Positions 62,901 through 64,000 of a stretch of DNA of 64,000 bases are shown one piece after another. The stretch is from Zeugodacus cucurbitae (taxonomy: Eukaryota > Arthropoda > Insecta > Diptera > Tephritidae): positions 37,566,001 through 37,630,000 of the forward strand of contig NC_071670.1 of assembly GCF_028554725.1 (NCBI RefSeq), written 5' to 3'. A program made the translations under genes and the position numbers. Positions within the stretch are counted from its first letter, which is position 1. Every line of letters starts with the position of its first letter. Below the pieces are notes generated by a model, which worked only from the letters and a program-made list of their open reading frames with translations, was not told the origin of the DNA and did not search any database.

Positions 62901-64000
62901 AAATTATTTCAGTCTATGTTTTTTTCGGTGCACACAAACCCTCATCTGCTCGCACACAATCAATCGACAGTAGACTTAAGGGTGGCGTCCAAAAATCCAC
63001 TGCCAAGCAATATCCGCTGGGATCCAAAAGTTTTGATTTTGACATACTTTTGGGCACAATTGCATCAAACTTTTCAATCCAGTCAATCCACGCTTATTAG
63101 ACGATTAAGGTACTCAAATGTTATCTGGCTTTATCGTTTATCAGTTTCTTCAAATTTTCATCAATTCAGATCAGCCATTTCAAAAAGAAAAATTATTGTA
63201 ATCACTACAAGTTTGAGTTCAAAATTAAATTCTCGAATACTCAACAAAGTTCATAATCAATAAGAGCACAAAAACGAAAAAAAATAATGACAAAATTGTA
63301 AAGCAGCAATAGCGCCCTAATTTCCATTTCTTCATTGACCCAAAAATTTGATTTACTATACTTTAAAATACTTTGTGAGACTGAAAAGTTTGCAAGAAGT
63401 CAAGTTCAAATTCACTTATTGGCAGCACATTCCAACAGTTGCACCCCTTACATACATATACATTCGACAACAATGAATTCATTCAATTGCCATTAATCAT
63501 AGCATTTGAAATGAACTTTGCCGCCATTGTCAACTCCCACTCCGCAGCAACAACAACACTTTATCAAGGCCACTTTACTCCTGTTGCTAGTCGGGCGAAA
63601 AGTTTTTGCTGCCAGGACTGCGGCTGATTGACATTACTACAGTCGTCGCAAGGGGTTTACCGCAATGGCGCATGCTGTGCGACTGAAAGGGTATTATGAG
63701 TGGGCGCAAGTGAGTCGAAGTTCCTGCGCATCCGTTGCTATCACCTTATGTCGTATAGGAATCCCGTAATGCCTCGCTGTAGCTATGCTCACAACTTCGA
63801 GCCTATCTTCGCCGATTCCCTTGGCTTTTCACTTATCTCCGCCAGTTTACTTTGTTGCTCTGCTACTTCACTTGCTGCTGCTGCCGCTGACTGCTATTCC
63901 ACCTCGTTGACACAGTTTTATTTTTATTTATTTACCCGCTTTTTATTTATTACTGCAATTACCACCTTAGACGTCGTCATCATTGTCAAAGCCATCGACG
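59993..64000. other. Intron 2 segment to the window end, no gene recognised
   Basis: AT-rich to about 61900, then TG/CA-rich with ACATACATATGT repeats near 62085-62100 and 62310-62340. A GC-richer stretch at 63580-63900 has no identifiable exon. Confidence 0.45.

Larger units (their letters stand above)
50304..64000 (+). other. Dpr gene intron 2, running out of the window
   Basis: Starts with GTAAGT at 50304. By eye I find no exon to the right that would encode the second half of Ig1, so the intron is inferred to exceed 13.7 kb. It carries mariner and LINE relics, a pentamer array and a perfect triplication. Confidence 0.6.

Overview
The window looks like AT-rich intergenic and intronic DNA of a higher fly (Diptera, Brachycera). 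A tephritid fruit fly such as Bactrocera, Zeugodacus or Ceratitis is my best guess. The reasons are one spliced Dpr-family immunoglobulin gene, a fly-type Kozak context, CAA-rich leader sequence, abundant ACATATGTATGT-type and CA microsatellites, and relics of mariner, piggyBac and non-LTR elements. I see no bacterial or organellar genes, rRNA, tRNA or CRISPR.

Layout: 1-12,245 is upstream intergenic DNA holding small inverted-repeat elements (955-1173, 5989-6149, 11334-11731) and microsatellites. From 12,246 to 13,940 lies a purine- and CAA-rich stretch that resembles a long 5' UTR. The first coding exon (13,941-13,986) encodes a signal peptide and splices through a consensus GTGAGT donor across about 36.1 kb to a second coding exon (50,134-50,303). 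That exon carries the mature N terminus and the first half of the first Ig domain of a Dpr protein, most like Drosophila dpr8. I find no further exon before 64,000, so the rest of the gene lies to the right.

The two introns are repeat-laden. Intron 1 holds an IS630/Tc1/mariner-type relic (18.8-19.6 kb), a 1.1-kb element with RSS-heptamer ends and a 5-bp target duplication (23.4-24.5 kb, possibly a non-autonomous Transib), and an array of the insect telomere pentamer CCTAA/TTAGG with a 95-bp higher-order period (35.1-35.6 kb). It also has half of a mariner-associated 315-bp inverted duplication (37.65-37.97 kb), three broken non-LTR retrotransposon tails (39-44.7 kb), and a broken piggyBac transposase (48.7-49.5 kb). 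Intron 2 holds a mariner relic that lost its middle catalytic Asp (53.5-54.4 kb), a LINE tail (55.5 kb), an AAGTC pentamer array, an unidentified frameshifted coding-like segment (58.5-59.2 kb), and three identical 181-bp tandem copies (59.45-59.99 kb).

Only the Dpr gene appears to be a functional protein gene. All the transposase and reverse-transcriptase sequences show stops, frameshifts or lost catalytic residues. Identities rest on motif recognition by eye; no database search was possible.
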